The notes under the pieces are model-generated. The model did not search any database, was not told the origin of the DNA, and saw only the letters and a program-made list of their open reading frames with translations. Below are positions 35,749-45,618 of a DNA stretch of 64,000 bases, piece by piece. Made by a program: the position numbers and the translations under genes. This DNA is from Myxococcus fulvus (GTDB lineage: Bacteria; Myxococcota; Myxococcia; Myxococcales; Myxococcaceae). Location: positions 496,001 to 560,000 of the forward strand of contig NZ_FOIB01000002.1 of the NCBI RefSeq assembly GCF_900111765.1, given 5' to 3'. Position 1 is the stretch's first letter; every line of letters begins with the position of its first letter.

Positions 35749-37057
35749 CGGCGGCGTCCACCTTCGGCCGGTACTCGTCCGCCAGTCGCTCCACTTCCGT
35801 GGCCAGTCGCTCGCCATCCGCGAGCAGCAGCGCCTTGAGGCGGGCGCGGTTGCCCAGCATGAAGAACACGTCCACGTCCCGCCGCAGCACGTCCGAGCGC
35901 TCGGAGAAGTAGAGCGTGAAGAGGGCCAGCGGAGGCACCTCGACGAACGTGAAGAGCGCGAGGAGCGCGCCACCCAACACGCCCGCCGTCACGGTGAGCG
36001 CCGCCCACCAGACGAGCATCACGACGAAGCCCGTGAGGAATTTCACCGTGGCCTGCACGTCGAGCTCCGCCTTGCGGCTGGCGGCCCGAGGCACCTGGTA
36101 CGGCAGCCAGAACAGCACGAGCCCCAGCACGAACAGCGGCAACCCGAACACCAGCGCGAGCAGGTTCTTCACGATGAACGACGTGACGTTGCCCGGCCGG
36201 TAGACGAGCGCCAGGTCCGACGGCCCCGTCGCGTGCACCAGGTCCAACCGACGCTTGAAGGACGTGAGCTGGGCGCGCAGGTCCTCAAATCGCGCCGGTT
36301 CCTGCGTGCGGAAGAGTTGCACGCCACGAGCCCACAAGCGCAGCCGCTCCGCATCCAGCGCGCCGCCCTGCTTGAAGGCGAAGAGCTGCTCGGCGAGCTG
36401 AATCAACGGCAGGTCCGCCCACTGCTCCAGGTTGAGCGTCACCGCGCGCAGCCCCTCGGCGATGCGCTCCGTCAACGCGCGCACCGATTCCTGCTCGGAG
36501 GCCACGTCCACGGGCTGGAACGCGGTGGCGTCGATGGCGGGCCCCACGTCGATGAGGACCTCACTGCGGAACACATGCTTCTCCGCGTACGTGAGCCCCA
36601 CGGGGACGATGCGCACCGGAGCGCCCTCTCGCACGGCACTCAGCGCGATGCGCGAGGCCCCCGTCTTCAGCTCCGCGAGCCCGGGCTCCGAGTGGCTCTT
36701 GCCCTCGGGGAAGATGGTGATGGCGCGGCCCTGCACGAGCGCGCCCTTGGCCGCGTCGAGCGTGCCCTCGTTGCCGCCCATCTTCGTCGGGTCATCCTGC
36801 TTGCGGTACACCGGCAGCGCGTCGAGCCCCTTCAGCAGCCAGCCGATGACGGGCATGCGGAACAGCGGGGCCTTCGCGAGGAACGTCACCTTGCGGCGCG
36901 TGAGGATGAAGACGAGCCCCGGGTCGATGAGCCCATTGGGGTGGTTGCCCACGAAGAGCACGGGCCCCTCGGGCTCGGCGCCGGAGGCATTCACCTTCAC
37001 CCGGTAGAACAGGCGCAGACACACCGCCACCACGGCACGGACACAGGCGTAGAACAC
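35738..37057 (-). CDS. Glycerophospholipid acyltransferase (PlsC-like)
   Basis: A 439-residue protein with the PlsC/LPLAT fold. The catalytic motif is NHPNGLIDP (His39 and Asp45, an Hx5D variant seen in a distinct subfamily). The glycerol-binding block FPEGKSHSEP follows. The C-terminal third has two membrane-helix pairs (NLLALVFGLPLFVLGLVLFW, then FVVMLVWWAALTVTAGVLGG and VEVPPLALFTLYF), so it is a membrane enzyme rather than a classical soluble PlsC domain. It probably acylates a lysophospholipid or related acceptor. Its 3' end overlaps the convergent MFS gene by 11 bases. It lies 35 bases after a lipoprotein gene of the tam group. Confidence 0.85.
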   Translation of the reverse strand: MFYACVRAVVAVCLRLFYRVKVNASGAEPEGPVLFVGNHPNGLIDPGLVFILTRRKVTFLAKAPLFRMPVIGWLLKGLDALPVYRKQDDPTKMGGNEGTLDAAKGALVQGRAITIFPEGKSHSEPGLAELKTGASRIALSAVREGAPVRIVPVGLTYAEKHVFRSEVLIDVGPAIDATAFQPVDVASEQESVRALTERIAEGLRAVTLNLEQWADLPLIQLAEQLFAFKQGGALDAERLRLWARGVQLFRTQEPARFEDLRAQLTSFKRRLDLVHATGPSDLALVYRPGNVTSFIVKNLLALVFGLPLFVLGLVLFWLPYQVPRAASRKAELDVQATVKFLTGFVVMLVWWAALTVTAGVLGGALLALFTFVEVPPLALFTLYFSERSDVLRRDVDVFFMLGNRARLKALLLADGERLATEVERLADEYRPKVDAAVRR

Positions 37058-37092
37058 GCCGAGGACTGTACCTCACGCCGCGAGGCCGGCGC

Positions 37093-37614
37093 TCACGGGT
37101 ACTTGTCCACCACCAGGATGACGCCCGTGTTGTCCTGCACCACGGAGAACCCCTTCATCGGGCTCGGGTAGGCAATCAACCCCTCGCCATCGCGGTCCCA
37201 CCGTGCGTCGAGGAGGATTCCGCAGAACGGCACGGACATGGCGCCGCTCTCCGGCAGGAAGACGCGGTCATAGCGGCCGAACACGCGGTGCTTCGTCACA
37301 TAGAGCCGCCCGCCGATGCGCGCGCCGGGCAGCACCTTCTCCCCCTCGTCCCGGGGCAGCGCGATGACGAAGCTGTAGTTGTACCGAGCCGGTCCCGGAT
37401 GGTCCTGGATGGCGTCCACGATGACCGGGAGCTTGTCGCCGGGCTTGAGCCCCAGCCGCTCCATCTGCACCAGCGCGCCCTTCGGACACGTCCCCTCCGG
37501 CGGCATCCACTTGGGACGCTCCGGCGCGTCGATGACGTCCTGCGTGTGACGACACCCCGCGCCCCAGAGGCCCGTCAGCAGCAGCGCCATCCACCCCGTG
37601 GACCCGAGCCTCAT
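37093..37614 (-). CDS. Hypothetical lipoprotein downstream of tamA
   Basis: It starts at the ATG at 37614, overlapping the tamA stop by one base (TGATG), so it is translationally coupled. A signal peptide ends in a WGAGC lipobox. The mature protein (about 150 residues) is beta-rich: VIVDAIQDHPG, NYSFVIALP, GARIGGRLYVTKHRVFGRYDRVFLP and VPFCGILLDARWDRDG. Two further cysteines (GTCPKG and VPFCGI) could pair. I recognise no family. Its place after tamA-tamB suggests an outer-membrane partner of the TAM system, but that is inference. Confidence 0.75.
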   Translation of the reverse strand: MRLGSTGWMALLLTGLWGAGCRHTQDVIDAPERPKWMPPEGTCPKGALVQMERLGLKPGDKLPVIVDAIQDHPGPARYNYSFVIALPRDEGEKVLPGARIGGRLYVTKHRVFGRYDRVFLPESGAMSVPFCGILLDARWDRDGEGLIAYPSPMKGFSVVQDNTGVILVVDKYP

Positions 37615-40600
37615 CAGAACGTCCCGATGCTGAAGTGGAACTGCGTGCGCGCCTCGTTCACTTCCTCGTCCGGGTCCAGGTTGAAGCCCACGTCGAACGC
37701 GAGCGGACCCACCGGCGTCATGTACCGCAGGCCCAGGCCCGCCGCGTAGCGCAGCCGCTCCAAGTCCAACCGCGTCCTGTCCAGCCACAGGTTGCCCGCT
37801 TCGAAGAACAGGCCCAGATCCAACGACGTCAGCGCCGGCAGCCGCAGCTCCGCCTTGCCCAGCGTGAAGAGCTCACCACCCTGGCTCGCCGGCACCTGCC
37901 CCGCGAGCACCGCCTTCAGCTCACCCGAGCACCCCGTCGGGCTGATGAGCGAGCGACAGTCGCGCAGCCGCTGATGCAGCGCCTCGCGCACGTCCTCGGG
38001 CAGCACGCCGTCCTCGCGGAAGCCGCGCAGGCTCGACGAGCCGCCCAGGTAGAACAGCTTCGAGCCGATGGGCTGCGCGCCCGTCTCCATCGGGACGATG
38101 GTGCCCGCGCGCGCCGACAGCGCGAGGCTCGCCCTGCGCCCCAGCGGGATGTAGCCACTGAGGCTGCTCGCCAGCTTCAGGCCGTTGATGGGGAACGCGG
38201 GCACGGCGTTGCCCGCGACGTCCGTGGGGCTCACGCTGATGCCGCGCGTGAGCTCCGCGCTGCTGATGAGCACCAGACCGCGCCGAGGGTTCGTCGCGTC
38301 GTCACGGAAGTCGAGCGTGATTGCGGGCCGGAGCGAGTGCAGCACGAAGTCGCCGAACGGATAGCGCAGCCGCTCCTGGTCCGCGCGGTTGAGCAACTCC
38401 AGCACGCCGGCGCGCGAGCGCAGCCGGTTGTTCTCCACTTCGTACGACAGCGAGACGTTGAACCAGGACGCCACCGCCCAGTCCAACGCCGCCGCCGCCG
38501 CGAGCCGCGAGGACACGTACGAGGGCCGGTGCACACGCTCCGCAATCAGGTCCAGTCGTGCGCCCACCTCGAACGGCAACAGGAAGTACAGGCGAGGCTG
38601 CGCCAGCGCGAGGTTGCCACGGCCGCCCAGCCCGCTGAGCCCCTGGAGTTCCACGTCGCAGCCCGCCGACGCCGCGCCACCAGACTGCTCACACGCAATC
38701 CGCCGGTCCGCCGACAACGCCTCCGCGCTCCAGCCCGCGTAGTTCACCTTGCCGCGCGCCAGCAGGCTCAGGCCCAGTCCATCCAGGTTGCGGTACGCCG
38801 TGTCCAGGGTGATTCGGGGACCGTCGACGAGGAAGTAGCCGCCGGACACCTGTCCATCCAGACGGGGCCGCTCGTGCACCGTCACCACCACGTCCTTGGA
38901 CTCCTCGCGCCGCGTGGGGTCCGCGAGCGCCACGTCCACCTGACGGAACAGGCCCAGCCGCGCGAGCCTGCGCTGACCCTCTGTGAGCGAGTCCATGGCC
39001 AGCGGCTCGCCCTCCTTCAGGTTGAGGTTGGCCATGATGAGGTCCGGGTCCGTGCGCGTCAGGCCCTGCACCAGCACCTTGCCCACCTTCACCTGCGGGC
39101 CCTTGTCCGCCAGGAACACCACCGTCGCGACCTTGTCGCCCTCCTCCAACGAGGACTTCGTCGTGACACGGGCGAAGAGGTAGCCCTGCGTGCCCAATCC
39201 ACGCTCCAGCGCCACACGCGCCGCCTCCACCGCCTCGAAGCTCAGCGGCATCCCCTCGTGCACCCCCATGCCCGAGGCTGTCGCGCGCGCGGCCTTGTCA
39301 TCCGGGAACCCATTGGGGACGACCTGCTTCACGCGCGTCTGCGGCCCCTCCACCACGTCGAAGTCCGCCGCCGCCGTGCGCGTGCGCGCATCCACCGTCA
39401 GACCCCGGAGCGTCACCACCACCGACAGGAAGCCCCGCTCGCGGTACTGCTCCATCATCGACTCCGTGGCCTCGAGCCACGCGTCCTCGACGTACACCGT
39501 GGCCGGGTCCGGCACGGGCTCCGTGGCCTCGGGCCGACGGCCGTGACGACCCTCGACGTCCAGCGGGTCATCCTGGAGCCGCAGGTCCAGCTCCGGCTGA
39601 AGCTCCCCGGCGCGGATGCGCTCCGCCAGCACCTCCCGCAACGTGCCCGAGCCCAACGACGCGTTGCCATGGAAGCGGACGTCGCTGACACGCAGCGGCT
39701 GCCCCTCGTCCACGTCGAAGGCCAGCACCGCCACCTCACCATCCGGCCGCAGCACCTCGCGAGGACGCACGCGTGCGTCGTGGAACCCTCGGTGCCGGTA
39801 GAACGACTCCACCCGCCGCGCCAGCCGTCCGGCCACCACCTCGTCGAGCGGCTCGGCCACGTCGTACGCCAGCACCCGCTCCAGCACCTCGGCCGTGAAG
39901 CGGTGGTTGCCGTGGAAGCGGACGCTGTAGCGAGGCCCCGCCGACAGCGGCACCGACACCGACGCGGCGCTGCCCTCCACCAGCACCGCGGGCGTGCCCA
40001 CCTGCGCGCGCCAGTGCCCCGCCTCGCGCAACACCGTGCGCAATTGGTCCAGCCCCGCGTCCAGCCGCACGCGGTCGAACACCTCGCCGGGGCGCATCGC
40101 GAGCGCCGCCAGCAAACGAGGCAGCGGCAGGCCCGGGCTGCCGGAGAAGTTCACCTGGCGCACCAGCGTCGGCTGCCCCTCGGTGACGTGCAGCGACACC
40201 TGGATGCCCGAAGGCAGCGGCTCCTGCGTGGCCGTCACGCGCACGGAGTCGTAGCCCTTGCGCTGATACGCCTGGAGCACACCGGACACGGCGCCCTCCA
40301 GTTCCTCCTGGTCCAGCGGGCCGCCCTCGAGCAGGCCGCTGGCGTCGAGCAGCTCCCCGTCCGTCAGCACCTGGTTTCCGTCGAAGCGAAGCCGCGCCAG
40401 CCGCGACACGGGCGTGAGCTGGAACACCAGCCGCACCCCGCCGCGCACGTCCTCCGCGCGCGCCACCACGTCCGAGAACCGCCCCGTGGCCCACAGCCGC
40501 TCCACCGAGCGACGCACCAACGAGGGCATCAGCGCCTGGCCCTTGCGCACCGCCACCAGTCCGCTGAGCCCCTCGGCGTCCTCGCCTCCGGGCAGGTGCA

Positions 40601-40700
40601 GCTCCACGGCCACCACGTTCTGACCGGCGGCACGAGCCTCGGGCGCCTGGGCGCGCGCGGAGGCCGAGACCAGGACGCACAGCCAGAGCCCCAGCGCCAC
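37614..40700 (-). CDS. tamA: TamA/BamA (Omp85) outer-membrane protein with many POTRA domains
   Basis: An outer-membrane assembly protein of about 1028 residues from the GTG at 40700, which follows the tamB stop by 11 bases and starts a signal peptide (ALGLWLCVLVSASARAQA). An ATG at 40787 would overlap tamB by 76 bases. The N-terminal two-thirds contain a chain of six or so POTRA-like domains (for example LRFDGNQVLTDGELL, VRFHGNHRFTAEVL, VRFHGNASLGSGTL and VLVQGLTRTDPDLI). One of them is interrupted by a hydrophilic loop (LDVEGRHGRRPEATEPV). The C-terminal third is an Omp85 beta-barrel with the substrate-gate motif GGSSSLRGF. Next to tamB, TamA is preferred over BamA. Confidence 0.85.
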   Translation of the reverse strand: MALGLWLCVLVSASARAQAPEARAAGQNVVAVELHLPGGEDAEGLSGLVAVRKGQALMPSLVRRSVERLWATGRFSDVVARAEDVRGGVRLVFQLTPVSRLARLRFDGNQVLTDGELLDASGLLEGGPLDQEELEGAVSGVLQAYQRKGYDSVRVTATQEPLPSGIQVSLHVTEGQPTLVRQVNFSGSPGLPLPRLLAALAMRPGEVFDRVRLDAGLDQLRTVLREAGHWRAQVGTPAVLVEGSAASVSVPLSAGPRYSVRFHGNHRFTAEVLERVLAYDVAEPLDEVVAGRLARRVESFYRHRGFHDARVRPREVLRPDGEVAVLAFDVDEGQPLRVSDVRFHGNASLGSGTLREVLAERIRAGELQPELDLRLQDDPLDVEGRHGRRPEATEPVPDPATVYVEDAWLEATESMMEQYRERGFLSVVVTLRGLTVDARTRTAAADFDVVEGPQTRVKQVVPNGFPDDKAARATASGMGVHEGMPLSFEAVEAARVALERGLGTQGYLFARVTTKSSLEEGDKVATVVFLADKGPQVKVGKVLVQGLTRTDPDLIMANLNLKEGEPLAMDSLTEGQRRLARLGLFRQVDVALADPTRREESKDVVVTVHERPRLDGQVSGGYFLVDGPRITLDTAYRNLDGLGLSLLARGKVNYAGWSAEALSADRRIACEQSGGAASAGCDVELQGLSGLGGRGNLALAQPRLYFLLPFEVGARLDLIAERVHRPSYVSSRLAAAAALDWAVASWFNVSLSYEVENNRLRSRAGVLELLNRADQERLRYPFGDFVLHSLRPAITLDFRDDATNPRRGLVLISSAELTRGISVSPTDVAGNAVPAFPINGLKLASSLSGYIPLGRRASLALSARAGTIVPMETGAQPIGSKLFYLGGSSSLRGFREDGVLPEDVREALHQRLRDCRSLISPTGCSGELKAVLAGQVPASQGGELFTLGKAELRLPALTSLDLGLFFEAGNLWLDRTRLDLERLRYAAGLGLRYMTPVGPLAFDVGFNLDPDEEVNEARTQFHFSIGTF

Positions 40701-40711
40701 CGCGGCGCGGG

Positions 40712-43700
40712 CTACTCGACCTCCCAGCTGAGCTTCAGCTCGAGCCCGAGGTTGCCAAACGAGGCTTCGCTGTTCTCGTTGTCCCACTGGGCCTGCGCGG
40801 AAAGTCTGTCGTCGAAGCGGTACTCGGCACGCGCCCGCGTTCCGCGCCCACTCACCGGTTGAGTCATCCCGATTTTAAGCTGCTCGCTGAGGAACTTCGA
40901 CTCCAGTTGCGCGGTGGGCTCCGCTTGTCGGGTGGCGTCATTGTAGGTGGTGGATATCTGGAGGGACAAATCCCTCAGCACTGGATTGCTGGGAAGAAAC
41001 CGCTGGACCTGCCGGTCCAGACCCGACGCGTTGAAGAGGGCCTCGGCCGCCAGCCCGGCCCCGGCCGACGCCGCGGTGTCCCGGTCCGACGAGGTGAACC
41101 CCAGGGTGAGCAGGGAGACGATGTCCCCTTCCACCAGCGCGGGCTCCGAGGAGAGCAGAATCTGCGGGTCCGTGGGCTTGCCGAAGGCGTGCAGCTTCAC
41201 CACGAACTCGCGCACCTGCGTCTGGGCCTGGACCTCGAAGACGGGCTCCAGGCTGTTGGCGTCCTGGAACTCCAGCTGCCCCTGGCTGATGGTGAACGGG
41301 TTGTTGCGGAAGAACGCCTGGCTGCCCTCGGCCAGCTCCACCCGCCCCAAGAGGCCCGGCCGCAGGTCCGTCCCCGTCAGCCGCACGTCCCCGAGCATCC
41401 GCGCCTTGGCCAGGTTGTTGTCCACGCGCACGTCCCCGAAGTGGACGTTCACATCCCAGATGACCCACGGCTTCAACGCCTCGCCCAGGGTCGCCGAGGG
41501 TGAGGGCGCCTGCACCGGGGCGCGCTTCTGCATGGACTTCAGCAGCGCCTCCACGTCCAGCGCCTTCTGGTAGCGCATCTTGACGATGTCGATGCCGCCC
41601 GTGACGGTGAAGCCCTTGGGCGGCCCCACCACCTGGAGCAGACCGGAGAACGTCGCCGGCAGGTCCTCGGTGAGCCGGTAGGGCACCTCGTCCAGTTGCA
41701 CCGTGAGCCCCAGCCGCTGGGGGAGGAAGCGCGACAGCCGCACGTCACCGCGCGCGGACACCTTGCCCTCGTTGACCAGGCCCCGCAGGTGCTCCACCAG
41801 CACGCGCTGGCCCGTCAGCTCCACGCGCCCGGACATGCCGCGGACGTTGATGGGCAAGTCCCGCATCGCCACGCGCAGGTCCAACAGCTCCGCGCTGCCC
41901 ACCACCGAGGGCGCCTCCAGCGTCCCCGTCGCCTCCGCGTCCACGGTGAGCCGCCCCGTGGAGCGCTCCACCATCGACGGCAGCATCGACTCCAAGAGGC
42001 GCATGTCCCCGCCCCCGCGCAGCGTCAGCCCGATGCCGCCACGCGTGGTCATCCAGCCCCCCATGTTCAGGTCCACGTACGGCCCGAGGAAGCGGAACGG
42101 CTGCACCTCCAGTCGCCCCTTCTCGAAGGCGAGCGAGATGGGCGCCGTGTTCTCCGCGCGCACGTCGTCACGCGACAGCACCAGGCGGTCCACCGTCGCG
42201 CGCACCTGCGCGGCCTGGGGCTCCATCAACGGCCCCTTCGCCGTGAGCGAGCCGGACACCGCGCCGGACACGCCCGCCCACAGCGGCTCCGCCGGCAGCA
42301 GCGTGCGAATCTCCGGCAGCGCCAGCGTGAGCGAGGCGTCGTAGGGCCACGTGTCCTGCACCTTCACCTTCACGCGGCCGTTGGCGTCCTGGAAGGGCCG
42401 GCCCCAGACCTCGAGGTCCTTGCCCACCAGCCGCCCGGTGAGGTCCATGGCGCCCAGGTTGCGACCATCCAGGGCGATGTGCGGCGACTTCAGCGTGACG
42501 TCCACCACGGGGATGTCGGACGTGCCGGACACGACGCCGTCCATCACCATCGTCCCCGTGAGCCCCATGCGCCCGGCCAGCTCCGGCCCCACCGTCTCCC
42601 CGAGCGACAGCCCGTCCCCGCCGAAGCGGTAGTCCAGCCCGCCCGCGAACAGCAGCGTGCCCTCCGCCCAGGCGCGGCCCAGCGGGCCCTTGAGCTCCGT
42701 GCGCTCGAGCACCATGGCCTTGCCGTCCACGAAGCGCAGCCGCGCCGAGCCGTCCCCCATGCGCCGCCCGTAGTACGTGGTGTCCTTCACGTCGAAGGCC
42801 ACCAGCCCCTCCAGCTTCTCGATGGGGCTGTCCACCTCCACGCGTCCGGACGCCGTGCCGCCCAGCGTGCCCTGCATCACCGCCAGCGACGGCGTGAGGC
42901 CCGCCACCACGTCGACCAGGTCCTCGGTGCGCCCCTGCGGGACGTTCACCTCGAGCTTCAGGTTGAGCAGCCGCCCGAAGCCCACCGCCGCCTTGCCGTA
43001 GTACTGCGTGCGCCCCTTCTGACCGGTGAAAGAGGGGAAGGCCAGCACCCCATCCGAGTAGCCCAGCTTCCCCTGCAGCACGCCCAGGTTGAAGCCCCAG
43101 AAGACGAAGTCGCGGAACGACAGGCCCGACTCCACCTTCACTTCCGAGACGGGGCCCGTAATCGAGTACGTGGCGTTGCCGCGCCCCGCCCACTTCAGCC
43201 CGGCGATGTGGCCGAAGTCCGACAGGTCCACATCGCCCTGACCGTGGATGTCCAACGCCAGGCCATTGCCGATGAGCAACCCCACGTCGGCCTGCACGCG
43301 CGAGCGGCCCACCTCCGCCTGGACGTGGTTGAAGGACACGCGGTCCGTCTGCAGCCGCACCTGCGCCTGCGCCCGTCCCTTGTCGAACTCCAGGATGTTG
43401 ATGCCCTCGCTGGCGGGGGCGTCATAGGCGCGCGTGGCCAGCCGGAAGCGCCCGGTGCGCAAGTCGAGCGGCCCGGACAGCGAGAAGCGCGGCAGCAGGT
43501 TGCCGGAGAGCTGCGCCTCGAGCGACGCGGGGAAGTCCACCCACGAGCCCTTCACGCCTGCCTTGTCGAGGATGCGCGCCAGCGATGCATCCTCCGTCTT
43601 CAGGCTCACTTCCAGCGGGAGCAGCGGCGTCAGCAGCAGCTTGCCCGTGGCGCGCACCCGCCCCATGCCCACCGGCACCACCACCTCCTCCAGTCGCACC

Positions 43701-44644
43701 TCGTCGCCCGCGTAGGACAGCCGCGCGGAGATGTTGGCGGGGCCGAAGCGCTCGTAGCCCAGCCCGTTGCCGGACAGCTCCAGCGACACCGCGGGAGACT
43801 CGGGCTTGCCGGCGATGGACACGCGGCTCCACAAGTGCCCCGTGGCCGGCTTCGGCAACAGCTTCGCCTGCGACAGCGTGCGCAGCGGCAGGAAGATTTG
43901 CGCGTCCAGCGCCAGGTGTGGCTGGCAGAGCGAGTCCACCCGTCCCGACACCGTGGTGCTGATGTCATCCAATGACACCTCGGCGCGCTCCAGCTCCAGC
44001 AGCGCCTCGTCCGGGTCCACCGCGCCGGCGATGGCCAGCCGCTGCAGCGCCAGCTCCTGGCCTCCGGGCCCCAGGCGCACGAGTCCCCGGCGTGCCTCCA
44101 CGTCCAGCTCGATGACGCCCCAGCGCTCCGCCCAGCGGACATCCAGGTCCGCCACCTCCACGCGGCGGCCCTCCGGCAGCGCCACGCGCACCTCGGCGCC
44201 GACGATGTCCAGCTTCGCCACCCGCACCCGCTCCAGCGGGTCCAGGAAGCAGCCCTCCGACTTCGGCTCGGGGCGCTCGCGAGGCTGCGACACGTCCAGC
44301 GACAGCCGCGGACGCACCGCGCGCACCGAGGCGAACGTCAGCCTTCCGGAGAGGGGGCGCAGGAAGCCGAACTGCACCTCCGCCAGGTCCGCCGCCAAGA
44401 GCGGCGTGTCCGCGCCCGGCTGGAAGAGCGAGAAGCCGTGCACCAGCACGCGCGAGCCGAGCGGGTCCAGCTCACACCGGCCGATGCCCACGTCCAGGCC
44501 GAGCACGTCCGGCAGGTGCCGCCGCGCCACGGTGCAGGCCACCTCCCACGTGGCGGGCATGCGCAACGCGAGCACACTCCCCGAGATGACGAGGAGCACG
44601 AGCAGCAGCGCTCGAAGCGCACCGTTGCGGCTCTGTGTGGCCAA
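40712..44644 (-). CDS. tamB: TamB (AsmA/DUF490-like) envelope bridge protein
   Basis: A 1310-residue inner-membrane-anchored protein that should form a hydrophobic-groove bridge to the outer membrane and pair with TamA for lipid or protein transport. An N-terminal membrane helix (ALLLVLLVISGSVLALRM) is followed by about 1200 residues of repetitive beta-strand sequence rich in Gly and Leu. The end is the TamB C-terminal domain (WDVNVHFGDVRVDNN, LAEGSQAFFRNNPFTISQG, LLTLGFTSSDRD and QVQRFLPSNPVLRDLSLQ). tamA follows in the same direction and the ATPase gene precedes it by five bases, so all are one operon. Confidence 0.92.
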   Translation of the reverse strand: MATQSRNGALRALLLVLLVISGSVLALRMPATWEVACTVARRHLPDVLGLDVGIGRCELDPLGSRVLVHGFSLFQPGADTPLLAADLAEVQFGFLRPLSGRLTFASVRAVRPRLSLDVSQPRERPEPKSEGCFLDPLERVRVAKLDIVGAEVRVALPEGRRVEVADLDVRWAERWGVIELDVEARRGLVRLGPGGQELALQRLAIAGAVDPDEALLELERAEVSLDDISTTVSGRVDSLCQPHLALDAQIFLPLRTLSQAKLLPKPATGHLWSRVSIAGKPESPAVSLELSGNGLGYERFGPANISARLSYAGDEVRLEEVVVPVGMGRVRATGKLLLTPLLPLEVSLKTEDASLARILDKAGVKGSWVDFPASLEAQLSGNLLPRFSLSGPLDLRTGRFRLATRAYDAPASEGINILEFDKGRAQAQVRLQTDRVSFNHVQAEVGRSRVQADVGLLIGNGLALDIHGQGDVDLSDFGHIAGLKWAGRGNATYSITGPVSEVKVESGLSFRDFVFWGFNLGVLQGKLGYSDGVLAFPSFTGQKGRTQYYGKAAVGFGRLLNLKLEVNVPQGRTEDLVDVVAGLTPSLAVMQGTLGGTASGRVEVDSPIEKLEGLVAFDVKDTTYYGRRMGDGSARLRFVDGKAMVLERTELKGPLGRAWAEGTLLFAGGLDYRFGGDGLSLGETVGPELAGRMGLTGTMVMDGVVSGTSDIPVVDVTLKSPHIALDGRNLGAMDLTGRLVGKDLEVWGRPFQDANGRVKVKVQDTWPYDASLTLALPEIRTLLPAEPLWAGVSGAVSGSLTAKGPLMEPQAAQVRATVDRLVLSRDDVRAENTAPISLAFEKGRLEVQPFRFLGPYVDLNMGGWMTTRGGIGLTLRGGGDMRLLESMLPSMVERSTGRLTVDAEATGTLEAPSVVGSAELLDLRVAMRDLPINVRGMSGRVELTGQRVLVEHLRGLVNEGKVSARGDVRLSRFLPQRLGLTVQLDEVPYRLTEDLPATFSGLLQVVGPPKGFTVTGGIDIVKMRYQKALDVEALLKSMQKRAPVQAPSPSATLGEALKPWVIWDVNVHFGDVRVDNNLAKARMLGDVRLTGTDLRPGLLGRVELAEGSQAFFRNNPFTISQGQLEFQDANSLEPVFEVQAQTQVREFVVKLHAFGKPTDPQILLSSEPALVEGDIVSLLTLGFTSSDRDTAASAGAGLAAEALFNASGLDRQVQRFLPSNPVLRDLSLQISTTYNDATRQAEPTAQLESKFLSEQLKIGMTQPVSGRGTRARAEYRFDDRLSAQAQWDNENSEASFGNLGLELKLSWEVE

Positions 44645-44649
44645 AGCCC

Positions 44650-45594
44650 CTAGAGCTTACCCAGCCCTTCGAGGTAGCGGTCTATCTCCGCGAGGTCGAG
44701 CTTGTTGTTGGCCGCTCGGGGCAGGTTCGTGGCGGGCACGCTCGCCCGCTCGGCTGCTCCGGGAGCGGCCGAGTTGATGCCCTGCAGGCCCAGGTTCTTC
44801 CCGATGCTGTTCACCATGTCCGCGGACACGGTGTCCGCCCGGGCCAGGAAGGCCTCGAAGAGCGCGTTGTCGCACAGCGTGTTGATGACGCGCGGCGAGC
44901 CGGACGAGTGCTCGTGCACGGCCAGCAGCGCCTCGGGCGAGAACGGCATGCGCGGGCAGCCGGCGAGCCGCAGGCGGTGCTTGATGTACGCCTCGGTGGA
45001 CTCCGCCGTGAAGGGCTCGAGCTTGTAGCGCATGGCCACGCGCTGCGCGAGCGGCGGGTCCAGCTTCAGGTTCTTCTCTATTTCCGGCAGGCCGAAGAAC
45101 ACGAAGGAGATGAGCTTGCGCTCCGGCACTTCCAGGTTGAGCAGCCCGCGGAACTCCTCCATCAGCTCCCGCGTCTCCAGCATCTGCGCCTCGTCGATGA
45201 GGACGACGGCCTTCTTGCCGGACTCGTAGATTTGCAGGAGCCGCTGGTAGAGCTGAGACAGGAGCGCGAGCTTCTCCTGCGCGGGGTTCTCCACGCCCAG
45301 CTGCAGGGCGATTCGGCGGAGCAGCCAGTTGGCGGTGATGCCCGAGTGGATGATGACGAGCAGCGCGGCCTCGTACTCGGACTCGGGAAGCGAGTCGAGC
45401 ATGCGGCGCGCCAGCGTCGTCTTCCCCGCGCCGATGTCACCGACGAGGATGGACAGGCCCTTCATGTAGCTGACGGCGTGCATCAGCCGGGTGAGCGCCT
45501 GCGAGTGCTGAGCCGAGTTGTAATAGAAGCGGCTCACCGGAGCGTTGGAGAAGGGCTCCTGGGTGAGGTCGAAGAAATCGAGGTAGGTCGTCAT
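44650..45594 (-). CDS. ExeA/GspA-type AAA ATPase
   Basis: A 314-residue cytosolic ATPase. I chose the ATG at 45594 (MTTYLDFFDLTQEPFSN), which is the usual ExeA/TniB-like N-terminus. Walker A is GDIGAGKTT (residues 52-60), Walker B VLIDEAQ (131-137) and sensor GLPEIEKNLKL. The C-terminal tail (after residue 260) is Ala/Pro-rich with a helix (LDLAEIDRYLEGL). It lacks the transmembrane and peptidoglycan-binding parts of true ExeA. In M. xanthus relatives it is annotated as a general secretion ATPase. Its place between sgmX and tamB suggests coupling to envelope assembly, perhaps polar placement of pili or TAM. Confidence 0.85.
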   Translation of the reverse strand: MTTYLDFFDLTQEPFSNAPVSRFYYNSAQHSQALTRLMHAVSYMKGLSILVGDIGAGKTTLARRMLDSLPESEYEAALLVIIHSGITANWLLRRIALQLGVENPAQEKLALLSQLYQRLLQIYESGKKAVVLIDEAQMLETRELMEEFRGLLNLEVPERKLISFVFFGLPEIEKNLKLDPPLAQRVAMRYKLEPFTAESTEAYIKHRLRLAGCPRMPFSPEALLAVHEHSSGSPRVINTLCDNALFEAFLARADTVSADMVNSIGKNLGLQGINSAAPGAAERASVPATNLPRAANNKLDLAEIDRYLEGLGKL

Positions 45595-45618
45595 GGGCTC
45601 GCCGGACCTCGGGGGCAA

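Noticed and set aside
37635..40862. A 1075-codon open frame on the plus strand opposite tamA.
   Set aside because: It is the antisense of the Omp85 gene with His/Arg/Gln-rich low-complexity protein and no domain; high GC keeps stop codons away.
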